This document shows, piece by piece, positions 13,101 through 26,500 of a stretch of 64,000 nt of DNA. Where the stretch lies: NCBI GenBank assembly GCA_024362935.1, contig JANCRA010000012.1, forward strand, positions 6,138,001 to 6,202,000. Direction: 5' to 3'. The stretch is from Setophaga petechia. Taxonomy: Eukaryota; Chordata; Aves; Passeriformes; Parulidae. A program made the position numbers and the translations under genes. Every line of letters starts with the position of its first letter. Positions within the stretch are counted from its first letter, which is position 1. The notes under the pieces are model-generated. The model saw only the letters and a list, made by a program, of their open reading frames with translations, was not told where the DNA came from and made no database searches.

Positions 13101-16100
13101 AATTAACACCTTTCCCTATAAAGTGAAAATATAGGGTGTTTCTTTTTCCTTGCCAGTCTGTATTCTGACAGCAGACCCACAGCCTACCATCTCCTCCTCC
13201 AAAGTCCCTATTCTTAGCTCATTCTCTGCTCAGGTCAGACCCTCATCTGCTCTCTGCCAATTATCTTAGGCCTAGATGCACAAGAGTACCCAAGACCTAA
13301 AATATCTTCCATGGTGAATAGAACTGGACATCTAAGAAAGTTAATTAACCGCTGTTCATATCGACTTGAAAATTTTAACAAAATCCATCTCCATCTCTAT
13401 TTGTGATTCACTAAATTCATGCTCATCTGTTTTTATACACTGGTTACAGAAAACTTCACATATTCCAATGGTTAAAATGCTGAAAAGTTAAAATGCTGAT
13501 TAGTTAATGACTATTCATTATTTCTAGAAAGTCTAATAGTTAACCACCAGTAGAAAAAACTAGGATTGAAACTAGGATTGTGGAAAAATTTGTGTCGAAA
13601 ATTTATTATCAGTATTTTCATTATTTGGAAAAACATTCTACATACAAAATCTGATTAATATTTATGAACTTATTTTTCACCCAATGCTTGTCTACCACTT
13701 AAACAAGATAATTTTACTATATAGCTTTCTTGGCCATCGATTATAAAAAAGTTTATCAGCTCAAACCATAGTAAATTTTCAAAAGGCAAACTGACTAAAT
13801 TTCCATATATAAATCTCTGTGCAGTAAACAAGTACCTTTCTTCACTGTGTCCTAAAATATTCTTTATTGTTTCTAGGTGCTCCATACTCACTGATTAAAA
13901 ATATCTTAAGAAAGAAGCTTGAGCTTTGTTCATTCAATGTTTTTTTTTTTTTGCTTCATTGCTTAAGACACCTGTGAAAATGGATAAATTATTCCTAAAA
14001 CTTACTTTGTTGAATTTTCATTTTTTTTGGTGATGGGATAGTGAATTTTGCTGCAGTACATGGCCTTACACAAAATCAGTTACTACTGATATCCTGGAAA
14101 TTGTTTTGGTAGACTTCCCTGCTCTGTATTCCTGTACCTCTTTGGCCAAATGCATAATTTGGAACAGGTTCCATTTGAGATTACTTCCAATTTGATTTTT
14201 CTTTTCCAAATATTTGAAACACCCTATGGAAATATGTTGTTTCTATGAATACATATGCCAGTGAACTTCTTTTCTAAATTATTTCTGGGAAGTGAATAAA
14301 TGAGGGCAAAAGGTCAATAGAACTAAAGCTGTTTTGCAACTGAGATTTATGTTTATCAGAAAACGTTGCAGCATTTTTACAGATACAGTAATTAACAACA
14401 TTTAATAATCCTAATAGTTTCTGTATTTACTCTGTTGACAGAAACAAGCTCAAAGGTATTATTATATAGATTATTTCCCTTATTGCAGAACATCTGCTGG
14501 AATACCAGAAACAACTGAGCAAACCAGGGACAGAATTTGTGACTAATGAGACAGAGTCAGAGGCATGGTCAGCTCTGACTCACTGTCCCTTGCTCCACAG
14601 TAGGGAATAACACTCCTCATTATAAGCCATCTCCTGGCAAGGTACCACTGTACAAATTCCATCAGTTTTCCACCTATTTACTGTGGTCTGTGTAGGAATA
14701 TGAGTTTGTTTACATTTGTCAGCAGATCCTGGAAAAGGAAGACCTTCAAAAAATTAGAGCAATAAGGGTTTATGAAGTAATCAGTTTCATAGACCATGAA
14801 TGAACAAAGATCCCCTCAATAGAGATCTTCTGATTTTATACTTTTGATTGCCATTCCAACCTGACTTTATGTCAGAGTAAAGGAAATTATTGAGAATATG
14901 AAAGAGTTCAAATCATTCAATTCTTCTGGAAAATCAAACCATGAGGATCATTCTTGTAAAATCCATAATGAGCTGAAATTCTCTGCCATTGTCTACACAA
15001 TAGCCTTTTATTTTCTTACAAGATATCTGTAATTCTCAAAAGCTGCTGGTATGCATTACTTTTTCTTGCTGATCAAAAGTACACACTGTACAGCATTTAC
15101 CGCATTCAAAGACCAGGTCCCATAATAAAGGACTTTTTCCACTTTGATGAACACAAGATAGCATTTATTAAATCACAAAATAGCATTGTTAAAATAATAT
15201 TAAGAGTATAAATACAATCATCGAAACCCAATGAATCAGTGATTTTTTCTTTCTTTCTGCATTATTCCTAACACACTAGGGTTTAAAGGTAATGCAATCT
15301 TTAGGTGCACAATGACTTATTTCCTGTGCTAGACAGTAGTTATTATTACTTCTGGGATGTAGTAAGAGACTGAAATTATTTCATAGTATAACAGGAGTGT
15401 CAGCTAGAGTCTCCTGCTTGAACCTGGGCTATTGCCAGCAGTGCACAGCTCTATCTGTGTCTGGCAGAATCTTCAAGATGCCCAGGAGAGAGATTTCGCA
15501 GCCTCTCTGTGCAACTTATATCAGAGAAGTATTACCTACCTTGTGACCTTTCCCCCTCTCAATACCCAATCTTAGTTTTTCAAGCTGCAGATTGTTATCA
15601 CTGTAACAATTTCATTGTTGAACATTGCTGCAGAGTTTGGCACGGCAACCATTTAAAAAAAAATAAAACAAACCAAACAAACCCCAACCAACCAAAAAAG
15701 CACCCTTGATACATCTGCTCTGACAGTACAAACGTGACCATAAATAGGGGCACCAACGTAGGCTCTAGCGCTTGATATTTTGGCATGTCCCTTTTTTTTT
15801 TTTTTTAGTGGGCAGAACAGGAAATGATCCCTGAAAATTCAATCTTGTTTGAGTTTTCTTTCCCAGAAAAAATATGAATTATTACTCAAAAGTAACCACA
15901 TTTATGACAGTTCAATTAGAGAACTCATGACACTTAAAGTTTTCAAAAGATAAATAGCAACTACTAAATAATAACAGCCCTGCTGTGATGCAGGGCATTA
16001 GTAATGAGAGATGTTAGAGAACAGTTCTCCAAGCAAACATAAGACTTGGTCTCTACTTAAGAAGAATATGTATTTATGTATTTAAAATAATAACACTGTA

Positions 16101-17185
16101 CTTAAATGAACATTAAAAAAATGCCTGAAATCCCATTTGAGCCTGGAGGAGAATGAAATGTATTACAAGCTAAGATCTAGGATTACTAGGTATTCCTTGA
16201 GTTAAAAGTGAGTATTTAACATCCTTGCAATTCTTCTTGTATTTCTGTTAAACATCTCAGAAATCTAATTTAATACACAAGTCCCAAGTCATAAAGAGCA
16301 GAAATATGCACTTGTTTATTTTTAGTTATGAAACAGATGAGTTCATTTGTGAATAAACTGTCTCACAATATAGCAATTTATAAATTCTCCAAGAACTTGA
16401 TAATTTAAAGTAAACTAACTGCAGAGGATAAGACCTATGCAAATATCTTAGCTGGAATACAATACCTGTAGCACAGTACTGAACTCTGTAGAGATCACAA
16501 CAGAAAACATGAAGTGTGAAAGGAAACCTTTGAGACTTGTAAAACAATATGTTAAAATATTCTGAAGTTATAAATAGCTCCATGGTTTATCTTTACTGAA
16601 AGGGGACTCCCAGAGATTGTAATGGAAGATGAATCAACATTGTTGACCTCTTTTCCAAAATCTGTTAGACTGCTCTGTTGGAAAGCACAATACCCCATTA
16701 ATAATTTTTTTACAGCTATAATGCTTTATATATATAGAGGGAAATGAAAGATGTAGCAAATTGAACACATAATTATCTATACAAAGTAAAGGTCAGAGGG
16801 AAAACTGAGTTATTATAGTTGAACTTCACATATTTGTTAGTATATAAATACATTTATCAAATATAGGTGTGGATCTGGAGTGTTAACCTGGATGATGGAC
16901 GTAAGGCCCCAAAACTCATTCAATGAGACTTCTAAAAGGGCTTACTCTGTTCATATACTCTGAATTAAATGCATAGGACAAATATTGACAAGATATCCAA
17001 GAGGTAAAAAAAACAACCAAAAAAACCCAAAAAAACCCATTCACTGACAGCATCAGAAAATCAGATCACTTTGTAAAAAGGTTTACCACTACATTCAATC
17101 AACATTACACATTCCACAAAGCATTAACTTAACCCATTCAACTCCGCAAACTCCAAGCCCATGGAATTATTAATTACCTAAAAAT
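10166..17185. other. Unclassified AT-rich non-coding DNA
   Basis: Seven kilobases without an exon-like frame or recognised repeat family. It contains only low-complexity runs: T12 at 10221-10232, an A/C-rich run near 10680-10715, T13 at 13940-13952, an A-rich CAAAC-type run at 15655-15705 and T15 at 15792-15806. A further A-rich run with CCC interruptions lies at 17007-17040, just before the next GC-rich patch. Confidence 0.6.
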
Positions 17186-17660
17186 TCAGAGATGAAGGCA
17201 GTAAAAGAAGAAAGAGAGAAATAAACAAATACAGCTACCATTCCTGTTTCCAATGGTGTTCAGCTGACCAAGGGGAGGTAGGATCAAGACCTGTGCTGGC
17301 CCTGCTTTGTGCTTTAAATACCTTTGGCTTCCTGAGCCCTTCCCCCAGGTGGGACTTCTGGTCATTTGGCCACTCTGGAGCTGGCTTAGAGGCTCCAGGG
17401 CCTGGTGTGGATCATTGCCCATGGTATGCCAGGGATCAGCAGCCCCTGCCAGCCTGGGATACTGGCTCTGGGGCTGGGGTGTATGGGACAGGGCACTGCC
17501 TGGCCAGGGCAAGGCCTGACCCACACCTTCCCCCACACACATGAAATGCTTTGAGCCAGCAATTCTTCCAGTCTCTCACAATGGAAGAGGTGATCCAGTG
17601 GTGGGAAAAGTAAACTCCCATCTCTCTCTGCAAGAATTGTCAAGAATTGGTTTTAGAGAT
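17186..17660 (-). mobile_element. GC-rich patch, possible old LTR on the minus strand
   Basis: This block is markedly GC-richer than everything around it. Read on the minus strand it has a plausible promoter arrangement: a GC-rich upstream part and then a TATA-like GGTATTTAAAG at about 17312-17322. About 100 bases follow before AT-rich DNA resumes. No clear TG...CA ends or target-site duplication could be fixed. Open frames on both strands (up to 118 codons) reflect the scarcity of AT-rich stops, not conserved protein. A diverged endogenous-retrovirus LTR is one explanation; a unique regulatory patch is another. Confidence 0.3.
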
Positions 17661-20600
17661 TCCCTAGAAAACCACTGAAAGAAAGTTTCCTTTTAGTGAT
17701 TGCATAACGAGGACGTGTTATGAAGTGATTGAAACTGCACAAAGAAGACTTTTAATGAAAGCTAGATACCTTGTGATGTGAAATTTTGCAAAATTTTACT
17801 CTTCTGAATTGGATTATGTGAATTGTATTGTGGTTTTTCATTTGCTTTTCTTTTTTGATTGCCTTCAGGTTGATTTTGGTGGTTCAATTTGTTTGGTCTT
17901 GGTGGTTCAATTTGCTACAAATGTAAGCATAAAAAGTTAGTGAGATGGAAAGATTTTGTACATAAACTTCATAATATGAACCTTGTGTTATTTATGTACA
18001 ACTGTGCATAAGCATCATATAACAGTTTAAATTTAGCTCTTGTTGCACAGAAAATTGTATGCAATCCCTGATACAGAAATATTTGTTATAGCTTCTAGCA
18101 TTTAAAACTTTTACTGCCCAAAGGTTTTAACTCTTCTCTTCTATAGAGAAATGTAATTGGTAATTGCCTCGAAAGAAAAGCTCTGGGAGCCATTTTTGAT
18201 TTCATGGATAATTCAGAAGCCCAGTGATTTAAGTACAAGTGGGGTTTTTTCAGTATGTTTGTATTATTATCCCCAAGGTGTTCCAATTGGTAGGCTGAAT
18301 ATTTCATTCCCCAGCATGCATTTCTGATTACCACTGACTTGTTTGATTAAGAATTTAGGAGAAATCCTTGTTGAGGGCTGGTTTGGCAGATTACAGAAAT
18401 TATTATAGGTAAAGCCTCCACACCAGCTGTTTGTTTTTTTTCTATCATGTCCTGTTCCCCACTCCAGGTGTTTGTCTCTGAAGGACTCTGCCTCTCCTGC
18501 CATTCCTGGTGGAGTGCTCCACCTCTGACCAAGCACAGGACTGCTCTGCCTCTTCATGGACTCAACCCTCCACCCGCCCTGTCTCATCTGTAGAAACAGC
18601 TGATGTTTTTTTCATCTTAATCACCTTTGAGGGATTTTCAAGGATACAGAGATGCTGTAGCTTCACATACTACCTTAACAGAGCTAGGCCAAGATCAGCC
18701 GCTTTCCAAATCTGGCCACAGCAGATCTCCTTGATAAATAACCAGGCTCTGAGATTGAACACCTCTTTCTATTTTACAGGCTTGAATTCCTTTATCTTAA
18801 AACCCTTGAATTTTCTGTGACACTGCTGTGTACATCAATACAATAGCATTCTTACCATGGTACTACAGCCAGACATATTCCCTTTTTAGCCCAATACAAA
18901 GCAGCTCTAGCACCTTCAAAATGTTGCTGAAGACAATACAATTGTTTAGCAGTTGTGCAAGATAGCTAGAACACAAACATATCAGAAAGACAAAAGTGTA
19001 ATTATAAAACATCTCATGCTGTTAGTTTTGAAAAAAACCAATCACATCCAAACAATATATACTGACTTTCCTTGTACTGAATTGCACTATTTGTTTTGTT
19101 CCTTTCAATTACTTCACAAAGCTTTGGTTAGACATAACGTTGTAATACATTCATGCTAATTTTTCAGAGTCCTTTCCACAGCCTAATTTCTTCAGTGAAT
19201 TGCTCACTTTTTTAGAGGTAGCAATAAGCATAGATTAAAAAGTAGAGAGAGCTATATATATGCAGAAACAAAATAAAGTTGGTGGAAAAGCTTACAGGCA
19301 GAAAATGCATGCCATTTTGTGATAAGAAAATCTTGCAAAGTTGTTTGATGAGCCAAAGAAGGCAAGTTAAACGGTGCTGGTCTTAATTTGTTTCTATTGT
19401 CTGTTTCAGATTGCTGGTGTAAAATTGGACCTTGTTGTTAGTTTCTCAATTTACAGTAGCATTTTCTATTATGGATAGTTAAGGACTGGTAGTATTTAAC
19501 GAGCTGCTGTCTGTTTGGCACGATGAATCAGAAAACCTTCCTTATGAATGGAGAGAAAGAGAGCCACAGCCTCTGCGGTGTCTGATGAGGTTTAAATAAA
19601 GTTTTTGTCACTATCCACTTACTTATAGGTCTCCTGTATACTCAAGAGAGATTAGCTGAAAATCAATAGAAATGGAATTAAGAGAAGATCAGAAAGAAAG
19701 AGAGGACAGAGAAGGGGAAGACAACGAAGCCCTATAAGAAATGAGGGTTCTGGATTTTAAACTGATAGGGCTTGAGCTGCTTCCCAGAAGAGCTCAAACT
19801 CCTGGGTTGCTCCACAGGCTGAGATTCACCAGTCCTTCTACTAGGGATCAGCCTCTCCAGAGACAATTGGTTCTGCCAGGTGTAGGCTGGATGCCTCAAG
19901 TGAATTGAGCTTCACCCACTACAACTGGATCCAGGTAGATCCATCCACGGGCATGTGACTGTTTATTGCTGCTGAGCTTTACAACTTAGAAACCAGCCCC
20001 TGCTTGCACAGGAGCTGTTTTTTGCAGTCCCATGTTGAGTGATGCTTAAATGCAGAGTCTTGTGAGATGTTAATTCTTGGGATCATTAGCTCCAGGCTTT
20101 GAGTCTATTTCATGTTAGTGTACTGTCTGCTCATGGTTCTCCTACTTGACTCTGCACAGCTCAGTGCAAAGCTTTACTTGTGTTTTAGTTGTGTAGAAGC
20201 TATAATAGCTTTATGATTGTATGCTGTTTTCAGGATTAACCTGTAAATTGCTAGTAAGTGTAACCATGTGAAAGTTGGAGATCTACTTTTTTAAACTTTG
20301 AAGATTAATTTCTGAAATTTTTTAAAGGCATGAAAAGTTTTTTTTTTAATAAAAAGGAATAAATTTTAAAAGTCTGTGATTAGTATTTGTCTAAGCCAAT
20401 GCCATGTTTTTATGCAACCCTGACAAAGCTTTAGAAGTGAAGTGAGTCCAGTAATAAGTGATCTTGCATTTTTCTCTTATCCTGTATCTTGTGTACATAA
20501 GTCCACTTAAACCAATTGGTGACATAAATGCTGCAAGGCAGAATTAATAAAATGTGCTAGCATTTTGGTTAAAAAAAATTATACATATGCCTTATGTAAA

Positions 20601-22204
20601 TTTAAATACATGATGATTCAGATAAGAACCATACCTCACATGATCAATTTTCTGCCAGACATTTTCAGGAAGGCAATTAGGCTTGTCAATCAATATGAAT
20701 ATAAAAATATCAATACTGTATCTGCTGTTTTACAGATGCATTGGTGTGTGGAATAACACTTACTTCAGAGACTGTGATAGTACTGAATTTCAAAAGACTA
20801 ACAGATGACCTGGAAAGTTTTAGTTTCTATGTCTAAAAGATAAGATTTGAAGTATATTTTCCCTGAACAAAAGACAGAAAACCATGAGAAGCAGTCATAA
20901 AATATATTAATATTTTTCAAGAAATTTGGTATGTTTCATCAAACTTGTACATACTGCTATCAATATAAAACCTTAATTTGAAATGCAGTTTAAACTGCTT
21001 AGTCTACCAGCTGCCATTACTAAAGTATGCATACAGTGTCTTCCATTGTAAAGGGTGTATTCTCCAAATCTCCCTATGCTTTAGATCAAACATGAACTGA
21101 ATATTTTTATTGCACATAGAAATGTTTGTTGCAGTTTATTATTTGAAGTGATGGCTCTGCAACTCTGCTAGAGCAGATAAATATAAAAGTCTAGAGGAAA
21201 CATCTCTGCCGTCATCAAAGTTAAAATAAGGACATGTAAATAGTATAACTAGTGCTGATAAACAAAAAGACTGAAGAGTTTGTCCTGTATAAGTCATAAC
21301 CTTGATACTAACAGGCAGTCACAACATTAATTCAATGACTAATGCAATGACATTTCTATTTTTTCCATATGTCCTCTTGCCACTGAATGCACAACATAGA
21401 TGTGGAGCTGTTATGCATACTAAGATTTTTCATTTTCAAAATGTCACAGTTACATATGAACTTTCTATTTTCCTGTCTGGTAAGTAGTCTACTAAATTTT
21501 TGTATCCTACAGTTCCAAGAAACAGAAGATGCAAATACTATTTTTCTCTTTCAAACATGCATTCTGTTTATACATTGATATCCATGTTACAAAACACTAG
21601 ACGTTTGGGGTTTTTTCAGATGGAATTTCTTATATTTCTTATTTTTCTTTTCTTACAGTGGTACTCTGATGTTTTAAGAGTAACTAGTATACACAACCTT
21701 GGGAACATGGGGTCCACCACTATGAAAATTTTATAATCCATAGGAAAACCTTCCTGGGTCCTCTTACAGAAAGTACAGTACTTGTATCAAGTCTGGCACT
21801 TTACACACTAAAACAAGAAGTGCTGACCAAAATATGCATGTGAGCAGGAAATACATCATTCCTCTGCAACAGAGCTTGGTGGCAATTCTCACAAGTTAAG
21901 TATCATTTGAACTGCCACACATGTTATCGCCATGGTTATAATATGCTTTTTAAGCAAAATAAACAATAGCTGAACATGCATTCCCTGAAGTTTAGAGAGA
22001 AACCCAAACAATAATTTGAAATTTCAAAACTATAATTTTCAGTAAGTTTTGGAAGAGGAAGTACTTTCCCATCAATACATAGTTTTGTGATAAAGATAGG
22101 TGTATTTATAAATGGATTAGAATGTATTTCTCAGGGCATCAGAGCCTGGACTACAGAACATTCCCCATTGCTCCTATGTCATTGTTCATGTGTAATCCCA
22201 ACTG
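17661..22204. other. Unclassified AT-rich non-coding DNA
   Basis: No gene or recognised mobile element. It includes a 23-bp-spaced direct repeat of TTGGTGGTTCAATTTG at 17876-17914. A moderately GC-rich tract at about 19530-20160 was examined for LTR or exon features and gave nothing firm. Confidence 0.55.
17876..17914. repeat. Direct repeat, 16-mer spaced 23 bp
   Basis: TTGGTGGTTCAATTTG occurs at 17876-17891 and again at 17899-17914. This is a small perfect tandem duplication with a short spacer, and I see no functional assignment. Confidence 0.85.
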
Positions 22205-22246
22205 TATCTATCTATCTGTCTATCTATCTATCTATCTATCTATCTA
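22205..22246. repeat. TATC microsatellite
   Basis: About ten TATC units with one interruption (TGTC). It gives the SIYLSIYLSIYLS low-complexity stretch in a chance plus frame and is not protein coding. Confidence 0.95.
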
Positions 22247-23259
22247 GGTTCTGCTCAGAGCAGAGTCCTTTGATCACTTTATTGAGCCAAATTACATATA
22301 CAGATCACATGTCTGTGTTGCCATATGTTGCAAAATTAGACATACTGGATCTCCATTTGTACACACTGTAGAATTATTTTGCTGTTTGGATTTTTTTCAG
22401 GTTTGTTTTGGTTTTGCTAGGGCTTGAGATAGCTCTCTGTATGACAAAGAGTCTGGACATTATCTTGAAGACCATTCCAGGGGATTTATTTTTCAGTATT
22501 TTGAACAGAGAACATATTGAGATGATAATTGCACATTATGGCATGCATTGTGCTCTTGATTAAGCTAAATCTCAGTCATACTGTTCTGAGACTGCACCTC
22601 TTGGTCTGGGTGTCAGGGATCTTTATGGGGACTGATCTATTTACTTGTATATCCACTGTGACTACATGTAGACTGAGTGCCATAGGTTGTGACCCTCATG
22701 GCAACTAGACCATCCTCTAGAGCTCAGAGGATCTGGCATATCTGAGGAGGGCTCCCACCTGATGTAAATAAACTATATCACTGGTGTTCTGAGCTGCCAC
22801 CTGGCCAATATTGCTGGTTTAGAAAAATTCAGTATTCATTTTGTGTGCTTCCAGCACCTGTCCAAGTGCTCATGTGCACTCCTGCAGAACAGGACATCAA
22901 GGTGTGTTGGGGAGTTTTTAGGGTCTGCTATGAGAGGAGAGTTTGCATAGCTTTGTGGTGTCTCAGAAACTTCACACACAGAGCCTAGTTCTTACGCTAA
23001 TATCTTCAACTGTTGGGTTTTAAAAATTTTTTATGTATACTATCCAGGACAGTAGTAGCTTCTGCAGCCAAAAACGATGGGCAGGTACGCTGGCATTACT
23101 GTAAACCTTTACAGCAAAATTATTTGAATCAATATCTCTCTCCACTTTCTAAACCCTTATAAATTTCTTCCAGGTTACATAAACAGTAATGAAAAAAGTT
23201 TGTTCTCAGCCCAGTTTAATTAATTAATGAAGTAGTAACCAAGAAGTATTGACTTTTTT
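22247..23259. other. Unclassified non-coding DNA
   Basis: No exon-like frame or recognised repeat was seen between the microsatellite and the LTR-like block. Confidence 0.55.
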
Positions 23260-23545
23260 CCTGGGCCTGTGGAGGGATAGAATGTAAGAGAATAGTGCAG
23301 AAGATAATCTCACAGCTGAGGAGTTGCAGCTGTGCTAATCACCAAAGATTAGGAACAGGCTGCCCCTAATAGGCCGCAGCTGTGTCCAGTAAGAAGAAGA
23401 GTGCTATAGAAGAGTGGGTTAGCTGGATGAGGAGGGAGTTGGAGTTTGTTGGTTGTGCTGTGAGGAAGGAGGTGTCAGTGCTGCAAGGAGAGAAATCACC
23501 AAGAAGGTATGGGATCTTTTGCAATAAGATGAAAACATGGGCCAT
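23260..23545 (+). mobile_element. LTR-like interspersed repeat, family uncertain
   Basis: This GC-richer block has the look of an avian LTR. CACAGCTG-type palindromic words come first, then a TAATAGGCCGCAGCTGTG stretch, then a TATA-like GTGCTATAGAAGAGTGG at about 23401-23417. A purine-rich part with GGTGTCAGTGCTGCAAGGAG follows, and then a late AATAAGATG that could serve as a decayed polyadenylation signal. The order fits U3, promoter, R and U5 on the plus strand. The ends could not be fixed, and the resemblance is from memory of similar bird repeats. It would be a solo element, because no retroviral coding sequence lies beside it. Confidence 0.4.
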
Positions 23546-26500
23546 GTTAAACTGAAAACACAGAAATTTGAAGAGATTTCAGACCCAGGGACTAATTGAA
23601 AATCCCAGTTTAAATATTGTTTCCTGATTTCAACTCATGAAATTATTCATAGTGCATTTCTTTAAGTAATTTTAAGCTTTGCCCATCTTCTAACTACTCG
23701 TAGTTTTTTTTAAATGTAATTGATACAATGCTTACTCCTTCTTTATCATCACTTAAATATTTAGGAAAATAAGCTCAAGTAAGTCTTTTTTACTACCTCC
23801 TGAATGGCTTAACATCAATTTTAGAACATGAATGTAATACTTGTCCGAAAAATAAAAAAAATTTAGTTCCACATAGATTTTAGAAATCTTTATAGTAACA
23901 ATAGTCCCTAAAAACAGTAATGAAAGGGAGCACAGTTATTATCTGGGCTTAGTTTTCACAAAAGTTCACAGCCCTATAAATGTCATAATTAGACTCCCAA
24001 GGGAGTATAAGCAATATCAACAGTTTAGTATGTTCTATAGCATGTGTAAAAATATTTCTCACTGGTTTTTTTCTTTTAGCCAGACTAACAGCAGGATTGT
24101 TTTAAAGCCTTAGGCAAAATAACTGACAATTTGCCCTAAGTGGGAGGTTATGCAATAGTCCTGGAACAGCCTTCAATCTTTACTATGACCCATTCAAATA
24201 CCAAAAAACCAAAAAAAGTCTCCAGGTCTAATAGGTAAGGAAGCACTTACCTTCTAGCTTTAAAAAATTATGGGAAGATGATATGGAAGAAATGCAAAGG
24301 ATATGCATGGTACCAAGGACACTTAGTGCTTTTGTTTAATTCTTCTCAAGTCTCAGTCATCATCAGTTACAACTTCTGTGTGTATTACATTCAAGGATTG
24401 CAGCCTGAATTAGTTAAAGATGTGAATCTAAGCTTCAATGGCTAACCTGTATTGAATCCATGTATTTGATTTAATCAAATTTAGTGAAAAGAATTAAGTT
24501 AATTCCCTAAATTAAAGCCACTTCACACACTATTTATTTTAAGTTTAGTACATTACTGTATTTTCCTCAAAGACAGAATACAGAGTCAATGTTACTGCAT
24601 CAAAAAATGCATTTATAACACCAAGTTAATCTTTCTACTAAATGTATTTTATTAAACACAGAAAGGATCATCCTAGCAATATCATTATGTAGTTTCTCTG
24701 CTTCTGTTGTGGTTAACATTTCAACCTGTGCAGAATAAAGAGCATCTGTTTATAAGACTTTATAATATTTTTTCTAGTATATCCTTAATTTTCATTTCAT
24801 TTACAGTAAATATGTCAACCTACCATATGTCAACCAACCTACCATAAAACCTCATGGTTTTTTTAATGCATTCTCCATGTTTCACTTTTAGCTGTCTCTT
24901 CAAAGCAGTCATTCTAAGCCATCATAAAAATGATTTTACTGAGGACCTAATGTGTGGATTCCCACTTTTCACTCATGATCCTATCCAGGTCCTTTATAGA
25001 AAAGTGCTTAGAGTAGTGCAGGGGCACCCTGAAGGTTTGTTCAGCTCAGTAAAAGCTGAAAGCCACACAGAGCTGCTCCTACTTCTCCACAGCTCAGCCC
25101 TGCTCTAACACTGCAGCCGTGATTCACAGCTGAGCTCAGGGGCGGTAAAATCAGATACAGTGAAACAACATGAGGTGAATTCCCTCAATTAACTTCAATG
25201 AACCCGAATTTTCACTAGTCATTGGCTGAAGTGAGAGATGCAGTACAGTAAGAAGGAATTCCTTGGACACTGAGAATGGCTCCATGTGTCTGCTTATGGT
25301 CCCCTGTCTAGGCATTTCACAGAGGAAAGGAGTCACAAAGGCTTTCCTCTTCCACTATTAAAATGTCTTCAGGGCACCTCAGCTTCTCCTTAAATTCCAC
25401 CTACACCATTTACTATTAGTTTTGTATTTTTTTAGTGTAATCAAATTAATTTTAAAGATGTCTTATTTTGGTTTTGAGAATTATCCTTTAACATATCTAC
25501 TACATATTTAAAATAAATGAACATGCAAAGTTCTTGTCAAAAAATGGTGAAACATCATTAAACGTACATTCTCTGTTAGAAAAATTACTGTGTTGTTAAA
25601 TCAGTCTCTGAAAGTGCTGCTTCTCTGACACATTCTGGGAAGATTTGATAGGATGTTGGAAGGAACACAGTTTTCCTGTAAATCAACGATTATATATTTA
25701 TTACAATATCTGTCCAAGCCTGAGGGGACAAAAGATATTCCATATTTCCTCCATTAATGTTTCCTGCAGTGTTATTGTGCCTGTAGAAGTGGTTACAACA
25801 CTATATCATAGGAAGAGCATTATATTTTGAGGTATTGCCAAGGGTATTGTGAGTAAGGCCATATGTATGTGTATAAAAGAACTAACTGTCGCTTACAAAT
25901 GAGATTGGTGATAAAAATGTTAATGAAGCAAGAAAGCATCTAAATTATCTAATAAAATAAATGCAGTGATTATACAAGAAAGTCTTATGCTTGTTCAACT
26001 TGTTCCTGCTCTTTCTAACCATAATGTTACACAGTCTGAAAAAGGCTGTGTCCTACTTTGAATTTACTTCCAATACCAGAGAATGTAAAGGTAATGAGAT
26101 CACATATCCCTAAATTTAAAACCACCTGGGTTTTCTGCCTCATTATATACTAGAAATATATCACCAGTAGAATATTTCAGAAAGTATTTTAGGAAAAAAA
26201 AGATTTACGTCTATTAATCCTGACTGATATATGTTGCATTTTGTGTTCTGGAACTTTTTATAAATATTGATAATTTTTAATATTTTTTCCCTTTATGTTG
26301 CATTTATTTTAGGAAAGAAAAAATAGGCAATAAGAATTTTTTTTTTTAGGCGTGTGTTATAGAATCATGATACAGGACAACACTGTATGAAAATAAGCTG
26401 TTAGACTGCTCAATGGCACAAGGATGTTTTTTCTGGGCTTTCATGTAGCACAGCACTAAGTCTCTTAAGTTGTCTTCATTGCTTAAAATAGCTTGTCAGA

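Noticed and set aside
17186..17643. 118-, 85- and 83-codon frames in the GC-rich patch
   Set aside because: Frames are open on both strands at once, as expected from composition. They have no conserved motif and no splice or initiation context.
19570..19600. CTGATGAG word resembling a hammerhead ribozyme core or a snoRNA C box
   Set aside because: No GAAA-containing partner strand, pairing stems or D box could be placed around it.
19530..20160. Moderately GC-rich tract considered as an exon or LTR
   Set aside because: No TG...CA ends, TATA with proper spacing, open frame or splice sites could be assembled into a coherent structure.
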